64,000 nucleotides of DNA from Parerythrobacter aestuarii. GTDB lineage: Bacteria; Pseudomonadota; Alphaproteobacteria; Sphingomonadales; Sphingomonadaceae. Position 1 is the stretch's first letter. Each line of letters opens with the position of its first letter. Below are positions 41,217 through 50,996 of this stretch, in pieces. The position numbers and the translations under genes were made by a program. The stretch covers positions 186,001 to 250,000 of the forward strand of contig NZ_JARBWD010000001.1 in assembly GCF_030140925.1 (NCBI RefSeq), read 5' to 3'. The notes below the pieces were generated by a model that made no database searches, had not been told where the DNA came from, and worked only from the letters and a program-made list of their open reading frames with translations.

Positions 41217-41915
41217 ATGACCGAGACCGTCACGATCCCCTCGCACTACAGCGACCATTCATTCCACGCTTACGTCGCCCGCCCCGCCGGCGAACCCAAG
41301 GCTGCCATCGTGGTCATCCAGGAAATCTTCGGCGTGAATCCCGGCATCCGCCAGAAATGCGACTTGTTGGCCGAACAAGGTTACCTCGTAGTCGCACCGG
41401 ACCTGTTCTGGAACCTCGGCGAGAATGTCCAGCTCGACCCGGACGTCGAAGAAGAACTGCAGCAAGCCTTTGACTATTTTGGGAAATTCAATGCCGATGA
41501 AGGCGTCAAGGATATTGAATCCACCATCAAGTGGGCGCGCTCCGAGACAGGTGGCAAAAAGGTCGGAGCGGTGGGATACTGCCTGGGAGGCAAGCTCGCC
41601 TACATGACCGCAGCACGCACCGACAGTGATGCCTCGGTGGGCTACTATGCCGTTGGCGTGCCCGACATGCTTCGCGAGAGCCACGCTATCGCCAACCCGC
41701 TGATGTTGCATATCCCGACAGCAGACGGTTTCGTCGATGCCGACGCACAGAAGGCCATGCACGAAGGGCTCGACGATCACCCCAAGGTGACACTGTACGA
41801 TTATCCGGGCCTCGATCACGGTTTTGCCACCCAATTCGGTGCCCGGCGCAATGAGGAAGGTGCCCAACTGGCAGATTCTCGTACAGACGCCTTCTTCGCC
41901 GAGCACCTGGCGTAA
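41217..41915 (+). CDS. Dienelactone hydrolase family protein
   Basis: Alpha/beta-hydrolase of 232 residues related to carboxymethylenebutenolidase. Nucleophile Cys122 (AVGYCLGGKLA), the oxyanion-side QEIFGVNPGIR motif, an Asp in the TADGFVDAD region and the catalytic His (LDHGFATQ) are present, as in true dienelactone hydrolases. The start at 41217 has CAGGAGAG 7 nt upstream; the open frame upstream is not coding. Followed by the glutamate synthase-like gene 12 bp downstream. Substrate unknown. Confidence 0.92.
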   Translation: MTETVTIPSHYSDHSFHAYVARPAGEPKAAIVVIQEIFGVNPGIRQKCDLLAEQGYLVVAPDLFWNLGENVQLDPDVEEELQQAFDYFGKFNADEGVKDIESTIKWARSETGGKKVGAVGYCLGGKLAYMTAARTDSDASVGYYAVGVPDMLRESHAIANPLMLHIPTADGFVDADAQKAMHEGLDDHPKVTLYDYPGLDHGFATQFGARRNEEGAQLADSRTDAFFAEHLA

Positions 41916-41927
41916 GGTCCGCACCCC

Positions 41928-43505
41928 TTGTTCTGGTGGCGCTATCTCATTCCGCTGGTCCTTCTGGCGGCGTCCTTGGCGGCCCTTGCATGGCTGCCAG
42001 CGGCCCTGTGGCTCCTCGTGCCCTGCTTGCTCATAACTTTGTGGGACTTTCTCCAGTCTAAGCATACACTTAGAAGGAATTATCCGCTGGTCGCGCGGAT
42101 CCGCTGGGTGATGGAGGACCTGCGCCCCTTTGCGCAGTCCTACCTCGTGGAAGGCGACCTGGAGGGACGTCCATTCAGCCACCAGGCCAGGGCACTCGTT
42201 TACGCGAGGGCCAAGGGCGACCTCGACAAACACCCGATGGGGACCGAGCTCGACGTCTATTCGGACGAGTACGAGTGGCTTAGCCACTCCGTCGTCCCCG
42301 ACGCGAACGCGCCTGAGGAATGGCGGCTGAGCATCGGTGAGGGTACCTGCAAGCAGCCCTACTCTTCTTCGTTGCTCAATATCTCGGCGATGAGTTTCGG
42401 CTCATTGTCTGCGCGGGCCATCGAGGCTCTGAATGCGGGGGCTGCGCAGGGCAATTTCGCACACAACACCGGTGAAGGCAGCATCAGCCGCTACCACCGG
42501 ATGCATGGCGGAGACCTGATCTGGGAGCTTGGCAGCGGCTATTTCGGCTGCCGGGCACCCGATGGTGGGTTCGATCGAGGGCAATTCACGGACAATGCAT
42601 CCAGCGATCAGGTCAAGATGATCGAGGTCAAGCTCAGCCAGGGTGCCAAGCCCGGGCACGGCGGGGTGCTCCCAGGCGAAAAAGTAACGGCAGAAATCGC
42701 CGAAGCGCGAGGGGTGCCGATTGGCAAGACGGTCAACTCGCCCGCAGCCCATTCGACATTCTCGACACCGATCGAAATGCTTCAGTGGCTGACCGAGCTA
42801 CGCGATCTGTCTGGCGGCAAACCTGTCGGGATCAAGCTCTGTGTCGGCCAGCCGCATGAGCTCATGGCCCTCGGCAAGGCCATGCTCGAAACCGGGATGC
42901 ACCCGGATTTCATCACGGTCGACGGCGCTGAGGGCGGCACCGGGGCGGCACCGCTCGAACTTTCCAACAGTGTCGGCATGCCCTTGCGTGAAGGGCAGAT
43001 CTGGGTTCGCAACATGCTGGTTGGTACGGGCTTCAAGGACCGGGTGAAGATTGCCGCGTCGGGCAAGATCCATTCCGGTGCGGGCATGGCCAAGGCCTTT
43101 GCCATCGGGGCAGATTGGTGCAACGCCGCCCGCCCCTTCATGTTCGCACTCGGCTGTGTCCAGTCGATGGAATGCCATACCGGCCACTGCCCCACCGGCG
43201 TCGCAACCCAGAGCGCATGGCGGCAACGCGGATTGGTGGTCGAAGACAAGGCTCCGCGCGTTGCACGGTTCCAGCGGCAGACACTCTACTCACTCCGCGA
43301 GATCACCATTGCCATGGGACTGCGGTCACCATGGGAGATTGAACCGAGAGACATGCGCGAACGAGTCAATGGGGCGCGATCGGACGCGATTGACCGGATC
43401 TATTCTTTCGTCGAACCCAATGCGCTGGCACTCGACCCCAACAGTACCCGCCTTGCCCATCATTGGCACGCGGCGCGCGCCGACAGCTTCAGGAGAGCAG
43501 CATGA
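41928..43505 (+). CDS. FMN-binding glutamate synthase family protein (membrane-anchored)
   Basis: A 525-residue protein of the family annotated as FMN-binding glutamate synthase, related to the synthase domain of GltB but lacking the amidotransferase domain. One or two N-terminal membrane helices (IPLVLLAASLAALAWLPAALWLLVP), then the FMN barrel: SAMSFGSLSARAIEALN, GAKPGHGGVLPGEKV, VDGAEGGTGAAPLE, and the Fe-S motif CVQSMECHTGHCPTGVATQ. Starts with TTG at 41928, 12 bp after the dienelactone hydrolase stop; no ATG fits. Its true reaction is unknown. Stop overlaps the next start as ATGA. Confidence 0.88.
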   Translation: MFWWRYLIPLVLLAASLAALAWLPAALWLLVPCLLITLWDFLQSKHTLRRNYPLVARIRWVMEDLRPFAQSYLVEGDLEGRPFSHQARALVYARAKGDLDKHPMGTELDVYSDEYEWLSHSVVPDANAPEEWRLSIGEGTCKQPYSSSLLNISAMSFGSLSARAIEALNAGAAQGNFAHNTGEGSISRYHRMHGGDLIWELGSGYFGCRAPDGGFDRGQFTDNASSDQVKMIEVKLSQGAKPGHGGVLPGEKVTAEIAEARGVPIGKTVNSPAAHSTFSTPIEMLQWLTELRDLSGGKPVGIKLCVGQPHELMALGKAMLETGMHPDFITVDGAEGGTGAAPLELSNSVGMPLREGQIWVRNMLVGTGFKDRVKIAASGKIHSGAGMAKAFAIGADWCNAARPFMFALGCVQSMECHTGHCPTGVATQSAWRQRGLVVEDKAPRVARFQRQTLYSLREITIAMGLRSPWEIEPRDMRERVNGARSDAIDRIYSFVEPNALALDPNSTRLAHHWHAARADSFRRAA

Positions 43506-43912
43506 CATCTACCAACCCAGGCCTCGCAAAATGGCATGACTATATGGAAAACCATGAAGGCTCCGCCGAAGGCCTCAAGCAAGTCCTGCACGAAGACTGC
43601 GTGTTTCATTCGCCCGTCGTGCACACACCCCAGCGCGGAAGGCCGATCGTCACCGCCTACCTGATGGCAGCGGCCGGAACACTTGGCCAAGGCGACTTCA
43701 AATACGTCCGTGAGATGGCCGACGGAAACCATGCCCTGCTTGAGTTCACCACCGAGATGGACGGGATCCACGTCAACGGGATCGATCTCATGACCTTCGA
43801 CGATGAAGGCATGATCACCGATTTCAAGGTCATGGTTCGCCCACTCAAGGCCGTGAACAAGGTATGGGAGCAAATGGCCGCGATGCTGGAGAAGCAGAAA
43901 GCAGCCGGCTAA
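43502..43912 (+). CDS. SnoaL-like / NTF2-fold protein
   Basis: A 136-residue cone-shaped NTF2-fold protein. It shows the usual pattern of a helical start (LAKWHDYMENHEG), the EDCVFHSPVVHTP strand, GRPIVTAYLMAAAG and the paired strands FTTEMDGIHVNGIDLMTFDDEGMITDFKVMVRP. Members include polyketide cyclases and small isomerases; many have no known activity. Its ATG overlaps the glutamate synthase-like stop (ATGA), so three genes from 41217 form one operon. Converges with the AAA gene, overlapping by 4 bp. Confidence 0.85.
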   Translation: MTSTNPGLAKWHDYMENHEGSAEGLKQVLHEDCVFHSPVVHTPQRGRPIVTAYLMAAAGTLGQGDFKYVREMADGNHALLEFTTEMDGIHVNGIDLMTFDDEGMITDFKVMVRPLKAVNKVWEQMAAMLEKQKAAG

Positions 43913-44430
43913 CTGGATGCAAGCTGGTCGATGACGAATTGCGCACGCTCGTCGATTGAGACGAGCGGCAACTCGACCAGCTGATAGCCATAGTGCCTCC
44001 AGGACCGCACAACCGCCCGATCGCTTGCCACGGCCTCATCCCAGCTCTGGATTCGTTCCTCGTCGGGCGTGTAGATCGCGCGCCAGGCGGGAGCGTGGAA
44101 TATCGGCCCTTCGAAGCGCAGCTCTCGGCAAGCCCTGTCGATATCCGGCGGGACGGCAAGACCTGACAGATCCAAGAATCCCGCAATGTCGGCAAATCCT
44201 CGGTCGAACACCGTGGTGCCCTGCCCAGCCTCTTCGAAAAGAAGTAGCTGCGCCCCATACATCGCTTGTGCGAAACCGAGCGGGTCCTGCTCTCGCAACG
44301 CCATCCCGCCCGGGGCTTGCAGGATATTGCGTGCCACTTCGTCATGCGTAGCTACGTCCCGCCGGGCCAGCTCGGCAATCAGGGAGGACTTCCCGGCACC
44401 GGGGCCTCCCGTGATGGCCGCCCGCCGCAT
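43909..44430 (-). CDS. AAA_28-type P-loop ATPase/kinase
   Basis: A 173-residue P-loop NTPase of the AAA_28 predicted-ATPase/kinase kind. Walker A is AITGGPGAGKSSLI (residues 5-18), then DEVARNIL, TTVFDRGFADIAGFL (Walker B-like DRG) and an R-rich lid (RFEGPIFHAPAWRAIY, DEERIQSWDEA). Related to NadR-type kinases in layout, but no substrate can be read. Start ATG 44430 lies 4 bp after the stop of BLUF gene 1, so they are probably co-transcribed. Confidence 0.85.
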   Translation of the reverse strand: MRRAAITGGPGAGKSSLIAELARRDVATHDEVARNILQAPGGMALREQDPLGFAQAMYGAQLLLFEEAGQGTTVFDRGFADIAGFLDLSGLAVPPDIDRACRELRFEGPIFHAPAWRAIYTPDEERIQSWDEAVASDRAVVRSWRHYGYQLVELPLVSIDERAQFVIDQLASS

Positions 44431-44434
44431 ATCG

Positions 44435-44848
44435 TCAATTCAAGGCTGCATAGTTGAGCAACTGCTTTCGCACCGTGTCGTCGAGCGAAGCCGGAAGGAC
44501 GGCGGAAAGCTCCTCCTTCCTTTGTTCGACGGAACTCGAGAGACGGACGAGCTGCATGGACCAATCCGGAAAACAACGTTCCGAGATATCCAGGTCGCTC
44601 ATCACGACCAGGCCAGAATGGCGCGGGTCGACTTCGATCCTGTCGACCAAGGCATCGAGCATCTCATCGGACCCTTCCAACACCTGCAGGAAATTTTGCC
44701 CATTAAACAACAGGATCCCGGTAACGCCGATATCGACATTGTTGTCTTTGGCAGCTTGCAGGATATCTTCGAGATCACTCTCGGCGATCTTCGCCGCGGT
44801 GCTGATATAAACGACCTGTCGCAACGGTCCGACCCTCCCGAATTGCAT
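44435..44848 (-). CDS. BLUF-domain blue-light sensor 1
   Basis: Short blue-light receptor of 137 residues, almost only a BLUF (FAD-binding) domain. Key residues: Tyr14 (QVVYISTA), Asn37 (AKDNNV), Gln55 (NFLQVLEG), Trp96 and Met98 (FPDWSMQL), giving a complete Tyr-Gln-Met photocycle set. A short helical C-terminus follows (EELSAVLPASLDDTV). No output domain, so signalling is by protein contact. It shares about a third of its residues with BLUF 2 just upstream. Confidence 0.92.
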   Translation of the reverse strand: MQFGRVGPLRQVVYISTAAKIAESDLEDILQAAKDNNVDIGVTGILLFNGQNFLQVLEGSDEMLDALVDRIEVDPRHSGLVVMSDLDISERCFPDWSMQLVRLSSSVEQRKEELSAVLPASLDDTVRKQLLNYAALN

Positions 44849-44974
44849 CTTCGGTAAAGGCGATTCAGGTTTTACAAGTCAACCCTATACCGGTTCAGAT
44901 CCAAACACTTCGGCCGCCAAGCAGCGCAATGGCACTCCGGTTGTTCCAGCCAATAATGCGCGGTCCGAACGGGA

Positions 44975-45379
44975 TCAGGCCGGGTCCAGTTGCAGGAATC
45001 CTTCCACGAGCTCGAGGATACGGTTCGACCGTGCACCAGCTGGCAGGTTCGACCGCAGTTCATCGAACGAGGCATCCGCAAGCGAACTTCCCGCTGCAAC
45101 CCTTTTCATCCGCCATTTAGAGAACAGCCGGTCTTCAACCGCACCACGATCAACGACATCGATCGAGTGATGGCGATCATCCGTTTCCAGAACCTGCATC
45201 AGCCCATCCAGGTCCTCACGCTCACCCTCTACCAGCTGCAGAAAACGACCCTGATGAAACATCAGGAAGCCAGTGATATTGCGCGACAGATTGTTGCGCG
45301 AGGAAGCCTCGATGATGGAAAAGACCTGGTCGGTTTCCATCTCGGAATTGGCGGTGCTGACGTAGACGAGCTGCTGCAT
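44975..45379 (-). CDS. BLUF-domain blue-light sensor 2
   Basis: Short BLUF protein of 134 residues. Tyr6 (LVYVSTA), Asn30 (SSRNNLSRN), Gln48 (RFLQLVEG), Trp89 and Met91 (FSKWRMKRV) are present, so FAD photochemistry should work. The C-terminal helix (FDELRSNLPAGARSNRI) differs from that of BLUF 1. Start ATG 45379 follows GGGGACA; the frame upstream is not needed. Both BLUF genes lie between rho and the AAA gene on the minus strand, 126 bp apart. Confidence 0.92.
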   Translation of the reverse strand: MQQLVYVSTANSEMETDQVFSIIEASSRNNLSRNITGFLMFHQGRFLQLVEGEREDLDGLMQVLETDDRHHSIDVVDRGAVEDRLFSKWRMKRVAAGSSLADASFDELRSNLPAGARSNRILELVEGFLQLDPA

Positions 45380-45451
45380 TGGTTGTCCCCTTTTTGCGGC
45401 GACGTCCAAAGCAGTGAACCTGTGAAGAACCCGTAAACCGAGGCGTGGGAC

Positions 45452-46717
45452 CTACTGGTTCATGGTGTCGAAGAAGTCCTCGTTGGTCTTGGAATCCTTC
45501 ATCTTGTCGAGCAGGAACTCCATCGCATCGACTGTGCCCATCTGCATGAGGATACGGCGCAACACCCACATCTTGGAGAGCTTGTCCTTCTCGACCAGCA
45601 GCTCTTCCTTGCGGGTACCGGACTTGCCGACGTCGAGGGCCGGGAAGATGCGCTTGTCGGCAACTTTGCGGTCGAGCACGATTTCGCTGTTACCGGTGCC
45701 TTTGAATTCCTCGAAGATGACTTCGTCCATGCGGCTGCCGGTGTCGATCAGCGCGGTGGCGATAATCGAGAGCGAACCACCTTCCTCGATATTGCGCGCG
45801 GCACCGAAGAAGCGCTTGGGGCGCTGCAGCGCGTTAGCATCGACACCGCCGGTCAGCACCTTGCCCGAGCTGGGGACGACAGTGTTGTAGGCACGGCCGA
45901 GACGGGTGATCGAATCGAGCAGGATGACGACGTCGTGCTTGTGTTCGACCAGGCGCTTTGCCTTCTCGATCACCATTTCGGCGACCTGGACGTGGCGATT
46001 GGCCGGCTCGTCGAAAGTCGAGGAGATAACCTCGCCCTTCACACTGCGCTGCATGTCGGTGACTTCCTCCGGGCGCTCGTCGACGAGCAAGACCAGAAGG
46101 AACACCTCGGGGTGATTGTCGGTGATCGCCTTGGCGATGTTCTGCAGCAGCACGGTTTTACCGGTACGCGGCGGAGCGACGATCAGTGCACGTTGGCCTT
46201 TGCCCTGTGGCGAAATGATATCGATCACCCGGGCCGACTTGTCCTTCACCGTCGGGTCGAGCGTGTCCAGATTGAGTTTCTGGTCCGGGTAAAGCGGCGT
46301 GAGGTTGTCAAAATTGGTCCGCCGGCGCACCGCTTCCGGATCGTCGAAGTTCACTGCCTTGAGGCTGGTCAACGCGAAATAGCGTTCGCCTTCGTTAGGC
46401 GCGCGGATCTCGCCTTCAACGGTATCCCCCGTGCGCAGACCCCATTTGCGGATCTGGTTGGGCGAGACGTAGATATCGTCCGGTCCGGCGAGGTAGTTTG
46501 CCTCAGGCGAGCGCAGGAAGCCGAAGCCGTCCTGCAGCACCTCGATGGTGCCGATGCCCATGATCTGTTCTTCGTATTCTTCGTCTTCTGCCAGCTCGCG
46601 CAGGATGCTGAACAGCAGGTCCTGCCGACGCATGGTGCTGGCACCTTCGACGCCCAGCTCTTCGGCCATGGAGACAAGCTCGGCCGGGGTTTTCTCTTTG
46701 AGGTCTCTGAGATGCAT
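45452..46717 (-). CDS. rho: Transcription termination factor Rho
   Basis: Hexameric RNA-dependent ATPase that ends transcription. 421 residues, standard length: N-terminal helix bundle ([15 protein letters not shown]), cold-shock-like RNA-binding domain ([24 protein letters not shown]), Walker [10 protein letters not shown], Walker [12 protein letters not shown] and the Q/R-loops ([21 protein letters not shown]). ATG 46717 gives the family N-terminus; the frame runs upstream without coding support. Follows hemE and hemJ on the same strand in the usual alphaproteobacterial order. Confidence 0.98.
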   Translation of the reverse strand: MHLRDLKEKTPAELVSMAEELGVEGASTMRRQDLLFSILRELAEDEEYEEQIMGIGTIEVLQDGFGFLRSPEANYLAGPDDIYVSPNQIRKWGLRTGDTVEGEIRAPNEGERYFALTSLKAVNFDDPEAVRRRTNFDNLTPLYPDQKLNLDTLDPTVKDKSARVIDIISPQGKGQRALIVAPPRTGKTVLLQNIAKAITDNHPEVFLLVLLVDERPEEVTDMQRSVKGEVISSTFDEPANRHVQVAEMVIEKAKRLVEHKHDVVILLDSITRLGRAYNTVVPSSGKVLTGGVDANALQRPKRFFGAARNIEEGGSLSIIATALIDTGSRMDEVIFEEFKGTGNSEIVLDRKVADKRIFPALDVGKSGTRKEELLVEKDKLSKMWVLRRILMQMGTVDAMEFLLDKMKDSKTNEDFFDTMNQ

Positions 46718-46908
46718 GTGTGTTTCCGTCTTGGGAAAATTGGAAAAGGGCCGGCCGGTCTCATCGGGCTTTGGGAAAGCGAGACCTGGATATGCCACAC
46801 GCTATGGACGCGTGGGCTTAAGGCCAGTTGCGGTGCAAATACGTGTGCGCCAGCGGTGCGTCAATCGCCGAATGGATCGACTGGAGGCGGGATGAGACCA
46901 ATCGAACC

Positions 46909-47352
46909 CTAGAACGGCTTTACGATCACCAGGATGACAACGACGATTGCAATCAGCGCGGGCACTTCATTCAGCAAGCGCAGCTGCTTCTCGGCCAGCG
47001 GACGCTCTCCACGCGCCATCTTCTTGGCCGTCGCACTCATCCAGCCGTGATAACCGCTCAGGACAAGCACCAGCAACAGCTTGGCGTGGAACCAGCCCTG
47101 GGTGAAGGCTCCGATTGCTGCAGCAAGCGCCAGGCCGAGAACCCAGACCAGCACGATACTGGGAACCAGGATGACCTTGGACAAGGTCTTGGTCCGTTCG
47201 GCCCACAGCGCCTCTTCATCGGATCCGGATGCGCTCGCATGCATGTAAACCATCTGCCGTGGCAGGATGAACAGGCCCGCCATCCAGAAGATCATGAAAA
47301 TGACATGTCCGGCCTTGAGCCAGTAATAGGTCATGGCGAGAAAGCTCTCCAT
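46909..47352 (-). CDS. hemJ: Protoporphyrinogen IX oxidase HemJ
   Basis: Membrane heme-synthesis enzyme of 147 residues with four predicted helices. The first carries the conserved His in YYWLKAGHVIFMIFWMAGLFILPR, followed by QMVYMHAS; the last helix is VPALIAIVVVILVIVKPF. It converts protoporphyrinogen to protoporphyrin where HemG and HemY are absent. It lies between hemE (24 bp) and rho, an arrangement kept in many alphaproteobacteria. Confidence 0.93.
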   Translation of the reverse strand: MESFLAMTYYWLKAGHVIFMIFWMAGLFILPRQMVYMHASASGSDEEALWAERTKTLSKVILVPSIVLVWVLGLALAAAIGAFTQGWFHAKLLLVLVLSGYHGWMSATAKKMARGERPLAEKQLRLLNEVPALIAIVVVILVIVKPF

Positions 47353-47375
47353 CGCGCTACCTTACCTTGCGTCCT

Positions 47376-48401
47376 TCATCCCTGCCAGCCCCGAACGGTT
47401 GCGACCAGCTTCTCGACATGGGCGATCGGCGTGTGCCGGTCGATCCCATGGCCGAGATTGAACACATGGGGACGATCGGAAAGGCTGTGAAGGATGAATT
47501 CCGCGCGTCGAGTGAGCTGGTCGCCGCCGGCCAGGATCAGAAGCGGATCGAGATTGCCCTGCACGGGCATTCCGCCCGGAAGGACACTGTCAGCCCACAC
47601 CGGATCGATTGTCTCATCGAGCGCCATCGCATCAACCCTGGTTTCATCGGCATAGGCGCGCAGTTTGGCCCCCGCCCCCTTGGGAAAACCGATGACCGGC
47701 GTTTCAGGTCGGGCAGCCTTGAGCGCTTCCACGATCCTGGCATTGGGCGCGATGACCCATGTCTCGAACTGGTCGGGCGCGAGGCTTCCGGCCCAGCTGT
47801 CGAACAGCTGCACGGCTTCAGCCCCGGCATCGATCTGCCCGATCAGGTATTCGACGGTTAGCTCTACGATCGCATCGACAATCGCCTGCAACTTGCCGGG
47901 ATCCGAGTAAGCCATGCTGCGCGCAGCTTGCTGGTCGCGGCTGCCCTCGCCCGCGATCATGTAGGTCGCGACGGTCCACGGGCTGCCGGCAAAGCCCAAC
48001 ATGGTGGTTTCCGGCCCCAGCGCAGCACGGCAAAGGCGCACCGTTTCATAAACCGGGTCGAAATGCTGCTTGGCCAGGGTCAACCCTTCCAGCGCATTAT
48101 CCGCCAGTCGCGGCGAAAGATGCGGACCTTCTCCGGCAAGGAACTGCAGGTCCTGTCCCATTGCATGCGGGACAATCAGGATATCCGAGAACAGGATTGC
48201 TCCGTCGAACCCGAAGCGCCGGATCGGCTGTAACGTTACCTCGCATGCCGCCTCGCTGTCATAGACGAGATCGAGGAATCCGCCCTTGGCCGCCCGAAGC
48301 TCGCGGTATTCCGGCAGGTAACGTCCTGCCTGGCGCATGAGCCACAAGGGTACGCGCTTGCTTCGCTTTCCTTTCAGAGTGTCGAGAAGGGGACCAGGCA
48401 T
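47376..48401 (-). CDS. hemE: Uroporphyrinogen decarboxylase
   Basis: Decarboxylates uroporphyrinogen III to coproporphyrinogen III. 341 residues, standard size, with the N-terminal signature WLMRQAGRYLPEYRELR, ILFSDILIVPHAMG (substrate Asp) and FNLGHGIDRHTPIAHV. Start ATG 48401 gives MPGPLLDTLKG; the frame continuing upstream crosses the origin region and is not coding. First gene leftwards of the probable oriC, as in Caulobacter and Rickettsia. Confidence 0.97.
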   Translation of the reverse strand: MPGPLLDTLKGKRSKRVPLWLMRQAGRYLPEYRELRAAKGGFLDLVYDSEAACEVTLQPIRRFGFDGAILFSDILIVPHAMGQDLQFLAGEGPHLSPRLADNALEGLTLAKQHFDPVYETVRLCRAALGPETTMLGFAGSPWTVATYMIAGEGSRDQQAARSMAYSDPGKLQAIVDAIVELTVEYLIGQIDAGAEAVQLFDSWAGSLAPDQFETWVIAPNARIVEALKAARPETPVIGFPKGAGAKLRAYADETRVDAMALDETIDPVWADSVLPGGMPVQGNLDPLLILAGGDQLTRRAEFILHSLSDRPHVFNLGHGIDRHTPIAHVEKLVATVRGWQG

Positions 48402-48721
48402 CGAAGGGGGAATCCAATCAATAAATATATTTATAATAGGATGATGGAGTCTGTTGGCCCTGTGGAAAACGGGCACAACCCGTGAGTGCCCGATTTCTCC
48501 CGCCTATTCCACCCCCAACATGGCCTGCGACTCTGCACAAAGCGGGAGTCAATGGAATCTTATCCCCTCTATCCCCAGACTGTCCAAAACCTTCGTTGCT
48601 TGTCGGTATCTGCACAGATGAACTGGCCGGTTGCGGGGGTGGAATTTCATGCCCGCCTTGTCCGCAGTTTCATCCCGTGGTTTATGCCGGTCGTTCTCCA
48701 CAGGCGAAACTGCAGTCACCA
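48402..48721. other. Probable chromosomal replication origin (oriC)
   Basis: A 320-bp gene-free stretch between divergent hemE and ppsR. It opens with a 25-bp A/T tract (about 48415-48439, with AATAAATATATTTATAATAG), the only such tract in this GC-rich window, suitable as an unwinding element. DnaA-box-like motifs: TGTGGAAAA (48461-48469, reverse of TTTTCCACA), TTATCCCCT (48560), CTATCCCCA (48569) and TTCTCCACA (48694-48702). Four GANTC (CcrM) sites fall in 113 bp (48447, 48529, 48546, 48555). Gene direction on each side points away from it. In Caulobacter the origin also adjoins hemE. Confidence 0.75.
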
Positions 48722-49558
48722 ATGAAGCGTATCCATCTCCACCTGCTATCGGATTCAACCGGCGAGACGCTGGAGATGATCGCCAAGGCTGCGCTGGCAC
48801 AATTCGAAGATGCCGATGTAGTTCGGCACTTCTGGCCCATGGTGCGCTCGCGCCAGCATCTCGAGCGCATCGTCCCCGAACTATCGAGCAATCCGGGGCT
48901 CGTGTTGTTCACGCTGGTCAACACGGAAACGCGCGCTGCCCTTCGTGACCACTGCCGCCGTCTGTCGCTCCCGGCCGTCGATGCACTCGATGAAGTGACA
49001 GCTGCGCTGGAAGTCCAACTCGGCGAAGAAGCGCATGGCCGCCCTGGCCGCCAGCACCGGATGGACGAGGCCTATTTCAAGCGCGTCGAAGCAATCCAGT
49101 ATACCATTGCCCACGATGACGGCGTGGGGTGGGACAATTGGGAGCAGGCCGACATCGTCCTCGCCGGCGTCTCGCGCTCGTCGAAAACGCCGACCAGCAT
49201 CTACCTCGCCAATCGCGGCTACAAGGTGGCCAATATCCCACTGGTGCTGGAAAGCCCCCCGCCGCCCGCACTCTATTCGCTCAAGAACCCGATGGTGGTC
49301 GGTCTCACCACTGCACCCGAACGGCTGGTGCAGATCCGCCGCAACCGGCTGCTCACACTCAACGAGCAGGCCGAGACCTCTTATGTCGAGAAGGACCGGG
49401 TGTCCGAAGAGGTCAAGTTCGCGCGTCGCATGTTTGCCGACAACAACTGGCCGGTGATCGACGTGACGCGCCGCTCGATCGAGGAAACCGCCGCCGCGAT
49501 CATCCGGCTGCACAACGAACGTCACGCACGGGTCAAGCCGGAGGAGAAGCCGATATGA
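48722..49558 (+). CDS. ppsR: Pyruvate, phosphate dikinase / PEP synthase regulatory protein (DUF299)
   Basis: Bifunctional ADP/Pi-dependent kinase and phosphorylase controlling PEP synthase or PPDK. 278 residues with [27 protein letters not shown], the P-loop-like [20 protein letters not shown] and [20 protein letters not shown] 48722 is the only fitting start; the open frame upstream is in the origin region. First rightward gene from oriC, with maf overlapping by ATGA. Confidence 0.95.
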   Translation: MKRIHLHLLSDSTGETLEMIAKAALAQFEDADVVRHFWPMVRSRQHLERIVPELSSNPGLVLFTLVNTETRAALRDHCRRLSLPAVDALDEVTAALEVQLGEEAHGRPGRQHRMDEAYFKRVEAIQYTIAHDDGVGWDNWEQADIVLAGVSRSSKTPTSIYLANRGYKVANIPLVLESPPPPALYSLKNPMVVGLTTAPERLVQIRRNRLLTLNEQAETSYVEKDRVSEEVKFARRMFADNNWPVIDVTRRSIEETAAAIIRLHNERHARVKPEEKPI

Positions 49559-50142
49559 CCCTGATCCTCGCTTCGAAGAGTGCATCGCGCCGGGCGATGC
49601 TGGAAGCGGCCGGTGTTCCCTTCGAAACACGCGCTGCCGAAATTGACGAACGCGCCCTGGAAGCGGAAATGGCCAGCGCAGACCCCGAAGAAGTGGCGCA
49701 AGCGCTGGCGGCGGCGAAGGCAGTTGCGGTATCGCGCGGCGATATTCACCGGTTGGTGCTCGGCAGTGATAGCCTGGTCGAAGTCGATGGCCAACGCTTC
49801 GACAAACCGGAAAGTCGCGAGCAGGCAGCCGAGCACCTTCGGTTCTTCTCCGGCAAGGCGATGCATCTGCACAGCGCCGCTGCGCTGGCGGTCGACGGGC
49901 GTATCACCTGGATCGACCATGGCCTGGCCACATTGCATGTGCGCGATCTCTCAGACGGCTTCATTCAAAGCTATCTCGATACCGAGTGGCCTGAAGTGGC
50001 TGGCTGCGTCGGGGTGTTCCGGATCGAGGCGCGCGGGGTCCAGCTGTTCGACCGCATCATCGGCGATCAGTTCACGGTATTGGGCATGCCACTGCTGGCG
50101 GTCCTTTGTGCACTGCGCGCACGCGGCGTGATTGCAGCATGA
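49555..50142 (+). CDS. maf: Maf-family nucleotide pyrophosphatase
   Basis: House-cleaning NTP pyrophosphatase of 195 residues. [18 protein letters not shown] is the Maf N-terminal signature, followed by the [16 protein letters not shown] region and [18 protein letters not shown]. The canonical S/T-x-D after VLGSDSLVE is kept. It overlaps ppsR (ATGA) and aroE (ATGA), forming a tightly coupled ppsR-maf-aroE-coaE operon. Which nucleotide it hydrolyses is not predictable. Confidence 0.93.
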   Translation: MTLILASKSASRRAMLEAAGVPFETRAAEIDERALEAEMASADPEEVAQALAAAKAVAVSRGDIHRLVLGSDSLVEVDGQRFDKPESREQAAEHLRFFSGKAMHLHSAAALAVDGRITWIDHGLATLHVRDLSDGFIQSYLDTEWPEVAGCVGVFRIEARGVQLFDRIIGDQFTVLGMPLLAVLCALRARGVIAA

Positions 50143-50996
50143 CAAGACCCTACGCCGAAGTGATCGGCGATCCGATCACACAGTCGAAGTCGCCGCTCAT
50201 CCACGGCTTCTGGCTCGACCGGCTGGGGCTCGAAGCAGACTATCGCGCAGAGCATGTCAGCGCCGACCAGCTCTCCGGTTACCTCGAAGCGCGCCGTGCC
50301 GACCTGCATTGGCGTGGCTGCAACGTTACCATGCCGCACAAGCAGGCGATCATCCCACTGCTCGACCAACTCCACCCGCTGGCTAAAAAAGTCGGGGCGG
50401 TGAACACCGTTGTGCGGGGGGACAACGGTACGTTGACCGGCTTCAACACCGATGTGGGCGGATTTCTTGAACCGCTGCAACAGGAGCTGGCTCAGCCGCA
50501 CCTGTTCCGGATGGCGCGAATCTTGGGTAACGGCGGCGCTGCGCGTGCGATCATCGCCGGACTCGCACACCAAGGGTTCACGTTGGTGTTGGCGGGGCGC
50601 GACCCCGACAAGGCTGCACGCTTGATCGCCGATCTCGCCAGCGACGGTGAACACCATACCCCGCCGCTCAGTCATTTCGCCGAACCCACCGACTTCGCCT
50701 TCGATGATCGCGAGGGAATACTCGACCTTGTGGTCAATGCCTCACCATTGGGAATGACCGGGCAACCGCCGCTGGCATTTGACATGTCGCATGCCCCGCC
50801 CGGTGCGATTGTCTACGATATCGTCACCCACCCGGTCCAAACGCCCTTGCTGGCGGCGGCTGAGGCAGCGGGGCACCCAACCATCGACGGTCTCGCGATG
50901 CTGGTGGGACAGGCCGCCGAAGCCTTCGAGAAATTCTTCGGGATTGCGCCACCGCGCGACGAAGACGATGCGCTGCGAGAAAGGCTGATGGCATGA
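50139..50996 (+). CDS. aroE: Shikimate dehydrogenase
   Basis: NADPH-dependent reduction of 3-dehydroshikimate to shikimate in aromatic amino acid synthesis. 285 residues: [14 protein letters not shown] (substrate binding), catalytic Lys in [14 protein letters not shown], catalytic Asp in [10 protein letters not shown], and the NADP loop [11 protein letters not shown]. Overlaps maf and coaE by ATGA each. Confidence 0.96.
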   Translation: MTRPYAEVIGDPITQSKSPLIHGFWLDRLGLEADYRAEHVSADQLSGYLEARRADLHWRGCNVTMPHKQAIIPLLDQLHPLAKKVGAVNTVVRGDNGTLTGFNTDVGGFLEPLQQELAQPHLFRMARILGNGGAARAIIAGLAHQGFTLVLAGRDPDKAARLIADLASDGEHHTPPLSHFAEPTDFAFDDREGILDLVVNASPLGMTGQPPLAFDMSHAPPGAIVYDIVTHPVQTPLLAAAEAAGHPTIDGLAMLVGQAAEAFEKFFGIAPPRDEDDALRERLMA

